A DNA stretch of 22,745 bases from an uncultured Lachnospiraceae bacterium (GTDB lineage Bacteria; Bacillota; Clostridia; Lachnospirales; Lachnospiraceae), in NCBI GenBank assembly GCA_947382415.1, contig CANCYO010000048.1:1-22745 (forward strand). The letters are read 5' to 3'. The translations under genes and the position numbers were made by a program. Under the pieces are notes generated by a model. It did not search any database. It was not told the origin of the DNA and saw only the letters and a list, made by a program, of their open reading frames with translations. Of this stretch, positions 22,081 to 22,745 are shown one piece after another. Positions within the stretch are counted from its first letter, which is position 1. Every line of letters begins with the position of its first letter.

Positions 22081-22557
22081 TTATGTGTACAGTCGGGCAC
22101 TTATTTGGGCGGCCTGTAAATTTATCATGGAAATAATCTGATTCTGCATATCCTCAACAGCTTCAATCCTGACTCTGCCAATAGAATTTCTAATCGTTTC
22201 AAAGTTTATATGGGGAAACAAATTTTCACACAGACTGTTTATTTCGGGAGATGCCCCCATCAGAGCTATTACAAGAGAATGAATGTCAAACTGTTTTAAG
22301 ACTGCTTTTAGCTCCTGTTGAGGAAGTGTAGATAATTGTTCAAAATCTGCTATCCTTTGTGGTTGTATTTTGGGCTCTAATATATCATTTATGGTCACAT
22401 CATACAATTTGGAAATTTTCAGTAAAACATCTAAATCAGGAATGGCTGTCCCGGTTTCCCAGTTTGAAACCGCCTGTCTCGATATGTCCAATTTTTTTGC
22501 CAGATACTCCTGCGTGTAATTATTTTTCTTCCTCAAAAACTGCAAATATTTTGCCAT
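22081..22557 (-). CDS. XRE-family regulator with a FliG C-terminal-like domain
   Basis: 158 residues. Residues 3-60 are a Cro/CI-type helix-turn-helix (LRKKNNYTQEYLAKKLDISR, QAVSNWETGTAIPDL). Residues about 72-148 read like the FliG C-terminal domain: FEQLSTLPQQELKAVLKQF, then LVIALMGASPEI, a short middle, and GRVRIEAVEDMQNQII, which lines up with the LALALKGAS and GPVRLxDVExxQxxI motifs of the flagellar switch protein. That domain binds MotA in flagella; here it is more likely a protein-binding or dimerisation module. No flagellar genes are nearby. A clear ribosome site is missing, and TATAAT overlaps the ATG, so the start is less certain. TTATATCT repeats at 22557-22564 and 22597-22604 may be self-binding sites. 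Confidence 0.8.
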   Translation of the reverse strand: MAKYLQFLRKKNNYTQEYLAKKLDISRQAVSNWETGTAIPDLDVLLKISKLYDVTINDILEPKIQPQRIADFEQLSTLPQQELKAVLKQFDIHSLVIALMGASPEINSLCENLFPHINFETIRNSIGRVRIEAVEDMQNQIISMINLQAAQISARLYT

Positions 22558-22586
22558 TATATCTGATAAGACACTTTTTATAGCAT

Positions 22587-22745
22587 TTAATAACTGTTAT
22601 ATCTTATCTTCAAAAAGTCCGCTGTAAAAAATGCCGTGGCAGCCGCCAGACCGTTGTGCCGAGATTCGGCGGCTCCGGCTATTTCATGCTTTTGACCGGA
22701 AAGTAATGGATACACTACACAAATAGCCATGTGCTTGTAAAATCG
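22587..22745 (-). pseudogene. Open minus-strand frame at the window edge, probable gene remnant
   Basis: The frame is open from the window edge to TAA at 22587-22589, with an ATG at 22730. The translation, including SGQKHEIAGAAESRHNGLAA and TAFFTADFL, has an odd composition and no recognisable fold. It could be the end of a gene reaching in from the right or non-coding DNA. It contains an AGCCGCC/GGCGGCT inverted repeat. GC content rises here relative to the XRE and DUF1016 genes. Confidence 0.25.

Noticed and set aside
1..22745. CRISPR array, tRNA or rRNA genes
   Set aside because: No regularly spaced identical repeats and no cloverleaf or rRNA-like stretch were seen on reading both strands.

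Overview
The window reads as a chromosomal segment of a Gram-positive, probably spore-capable Clostridia, most likely Lachnospiraceae. The basis is the mix of families (DUF4317, a Spo0A effector domain, BlaI/M56 pairs, LytTR/GHKL pairs, DUF6434 and SRPBCC cargo), strong AGGAGG-type ribosome binding sites and consensus sigma-A promoters. This rests on family recognition and gene style; no database search was possible.

Layout. 1-1950 looks like the worn edge of an integrative or mobilizable element: an open 5'-partial unknown gene, an SRPBCC protein, a C-terminal gene scrap, a SAP/DUF6434 gene broken by one frameshift, and a hairpin-rich stretch resembling a transfer origin. 1949-2443 (minus) is a decayed IS30-type transposase. 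2560-2770 is AT-rich and dense in signals: a candidate small RNA with a 14-bp perfect terminator stem, then a 17-bp-arm inverted repeat abutting a perfect TTGACA-N17-TATAAT promoter. That promoter drives a small secreted Trp-rich peptide (2814-3059), followed by a BlaI-type repressor and a BlaR1-like M56 membrane protease that lacks the beta-lactam sensor.

5021-16914 is almost entirely signalling and transport. A hybrid histidine kinase with two receivers is followed by a REC/HD-GYP c-di-GMP phosphodiesterase. A convergent GHKL kinase / LytTR regulator pair comes next. A divergent OmpR-type regulator and a kinase with a single membrane segment then lead into an ABC ATPase / FtsX permease pair, with an 11-bp-phased repeat array in the gap before the ABC genes. 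A DUF4317 gene lies tail to tail with the permease, overlapping it by 35 bp.

17166-20878 holds a Spo0A-like protein without a receiver domain, glycogen synthase, and a MurJ/SpoVB-type flippase that starts one base after the glycogen synthase stop. From about 20880 the DNA becomes AT-rich again: a DUF1016/PDDEXK nuclease gene, preceded by a perfect 25-bp palindrome that is nearly repeated inside its own coding sequence, and a convergent XRE regulator whose C-terminal half resembles the FliG C-terminal domain. The right edge is an open minus-strand remnant.

The most promising points are the peptide/BlaI/sensorless-M56 cassette, the receiver-less Spo0A, the XRE-FliG fusion, the phased array before the ABC transporter, and the palindrome/internal-copy pair at the DUF1016 gene.
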